24,059 nucleotides of DNA, from contig JADHWZ010000006.1 of NCBI GenBank assembly GCA_016783225.1, forward strand, positions 1 to 24,059, read 5' to 3'. The position numbers and the translations under genes were made by a program. The DNA is from Dehalococcoidia bacterium (GTDB taxonomy: Bacteria > Chloroflexota > Dehalococcoidia > GIF9 > UBA5620). How positions within the stretch are numbered: the first letter of the stretch is position 1; every line of letters begins with the position of its first letter. Shown here one piece after another: positions 23,308 through 24,059 of this stretch. Below the pieces are notes generated by a model that did no database searches, had not been told where the DNA came from, and saw only the letters and a program-made list of their open reading frames with translations.

Positions 23308-24059
23308 ATGCCTGGGAAGTTATTACTGGCGGTAGTTGCTCTGTCTTTGTTTATCCCGACGGTGGCTTGTGCTCCGACGGAGGCTGAGACGACTAAGATA
23401 GGATGTGTGTTGTCTACCAGTGGATTGTTGGGCCCTAAGGGCAAGGCTAGGATGAGTGCTGCCAGGCTCGCGGTTGAGGAAATAAATGCTGATGGGGGAG
23501 TGTTGGGAAAGCCTGTAGTATTACTGGAAGAAGACGATGCCACTGAGCCCGAGAAGTGCTTGAAGCTAGTGAAAAAGATGGTTGGTGCAGAGGGTGTGAG
23601 GGTGCTTGTGGGTGGTATGAGTAGCGGGGCTGTCATGGCTTCGGGTTCTTACGTGGCAGAGAAAAGGGTGTTGATGGTGTCGCCATCGGCTACTTCGCCG
23701 GAGATTTCCGACCAGCCTTGGACTAGCTGGGTTTATCGGACAACGCCTGATGATTCGCTTCAGGCTGTAATACTAGCCGGAGTTGTGCTGGAAAAAGGGT
23801 TTACCAGGTTGGCTACCATGGTTCAGGCCAACCCTTACGGCACAGGCTTAGAGAAGGCACTCATTGAGGCGCTTAAAGAGGCTGGATGGACAGGTCAGCA
23901 CGTGATAGCCGTACATTTTGACCCGGCTCGAAGGGACTATCGCACCGATCTGGATAATATTAAAGGTAGCAACCCGGACGTGGTTTTTGCTGTTACCTAT
24001 GTCGAAGATGGCATCGTAGTCTTCAGACAAGCTTTAGAAATGGGCTTGGATAAAACCGC
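23308..24059 (+). CDS. ABC transporter substrate-binding lipoprotein, branched-chain amino acid type (3' part outside window)
   Basis: The open frame of 250 codons runs off the window. An N-terminal lipoprotein signal (KLLLAVVALSLFIPTVAC) has Cys21 as acylation site; the Thr at -3 is unusual. The mature part is a periplasmic-binding fold of the Leu/Ile/Val (Peripla_BP_6) family: IGCVLSTSGLLGPKG, AVEEINADGGVLGKPV, EDDATEPEKCL, VGGMSSGAVMA and ANPYGTGL. It would capture a small ligand such as an amino acid, amide or urea for an importer, probably encoded beyond 24059. The ATG at 23308-23310 is preceded by GGGGGT. This is the only clear plus-strand gene, so its upstream gap holds divergent promoters. 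Confidence 0.92.
   Translation, partial: MPGKLLLAVVALSLFIPTVACAPTEAETTKIGCVLSTSGLLGPKGKARMSAARLAVEEINADGGVLGKPVVLLEEDDATEPEKCLKLVKKMVGAEGVRVLVGGMSSGAVMASGSYVAEKRVLMVSPSATSPEISDQPWTSWVYRTTPDDSLQAVILAGVVLEKGFTRLATMVQANPYGTGLEKALIEALKEAGWTGQHVIAVHFDPARRDYRTDLDNIKGSNPDVVFAVTYVEDGIVVFRQALEMGLDKT

Noticed and set aside
1..24059. CRISPR arrays, tRNA or rRNA genes
   Set aside because: No regularly spaced repeats, cloverleaf-like segments or rRNA-like stretches were found on reading both strands.

Overview
The window is 24 kb of bacterial chromosome, about 53-55% GC in the stretch I hand-counted, read almost entirely from the minus strand. It is gene-dense, with many 4-17 bp overlaps, strong AGGAGG ribosome sites inside operons, and several first genes that look leaderless. 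The mix of a short divergent sigma-54, an orphan hydrogenase maturation protease, ABC-2 exporters and a short hairpin repeat suggests an uncultured Chloroflexota (Dehalococcoidia-like) genome. That placement is an inference and is not proven by any marker gene here.

Layout. 1-7.5 kb: a housekeeping block transcribed leftward: alpha/beta hydrolase, purF, purM, purH, a hairpin repeat, a small Cys-containing protein, a nicotinamidase-nicotinate phosphoribosyltransferase fusion, and plsY (cut by the window edge). 7.6-8.1 kb: a hydrogenase maturation protease without hydrogenase genes. 8.2-12.1 kb: a sigma-54 module, namely a divergent RpoN with a leaderless-looking start, an NtrC-type activator ending in an intrinsic terminator, and then a near-consensus -24/-12 promoter driving a receiver protein with two identical-spacing four-cysteine modules. 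12.5-13.85 kb: a tlyA/M50 protease pair, also with a leaderless-looking promoter. 14.16-17.11 kb: a lower-GC two-gene operon encoding a RibD-type deaminase/Nudix-like fusion and a 498-residue protein I do not recognise. This is the best candidate for an undescribed system, possibly defence or modified-nucleotide metabolism. 17.4-20.4 kb: an ABC-2 exporter (ATPase and two permeases) with 4-bp overlaps. 20.5-22.5 kb: a GC-richer operon of a cholesterol-oxidase-like GMC flavoprotein and a small partner. 22.5-23.3 kb: non-coding, with an inverted repeat and GTGACA repeats that may be a transposon-end relic. 23.3 kb to the end: the start of a branched-chain-amino-acid-type substrate-binding lipoprotein, the only convincing plus-strand gene.

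How the genes fit together. PurF, PurM and PurH catalyse steps 1, 5 and 9-10 of IMP synthesis. The pncA-pncB fusion makes NaMN from nicotinamide and PRPP, so PRPP-consuming enzymes are clustered. RpoN, the NtrC-type activator and the sigma-54 promoter form a local regulatory circuit whose visible target is the Cys-module receiver protein. No sensor kinase, rRNA, tRNA, CRISPR array or intact insertion sequence was seen.
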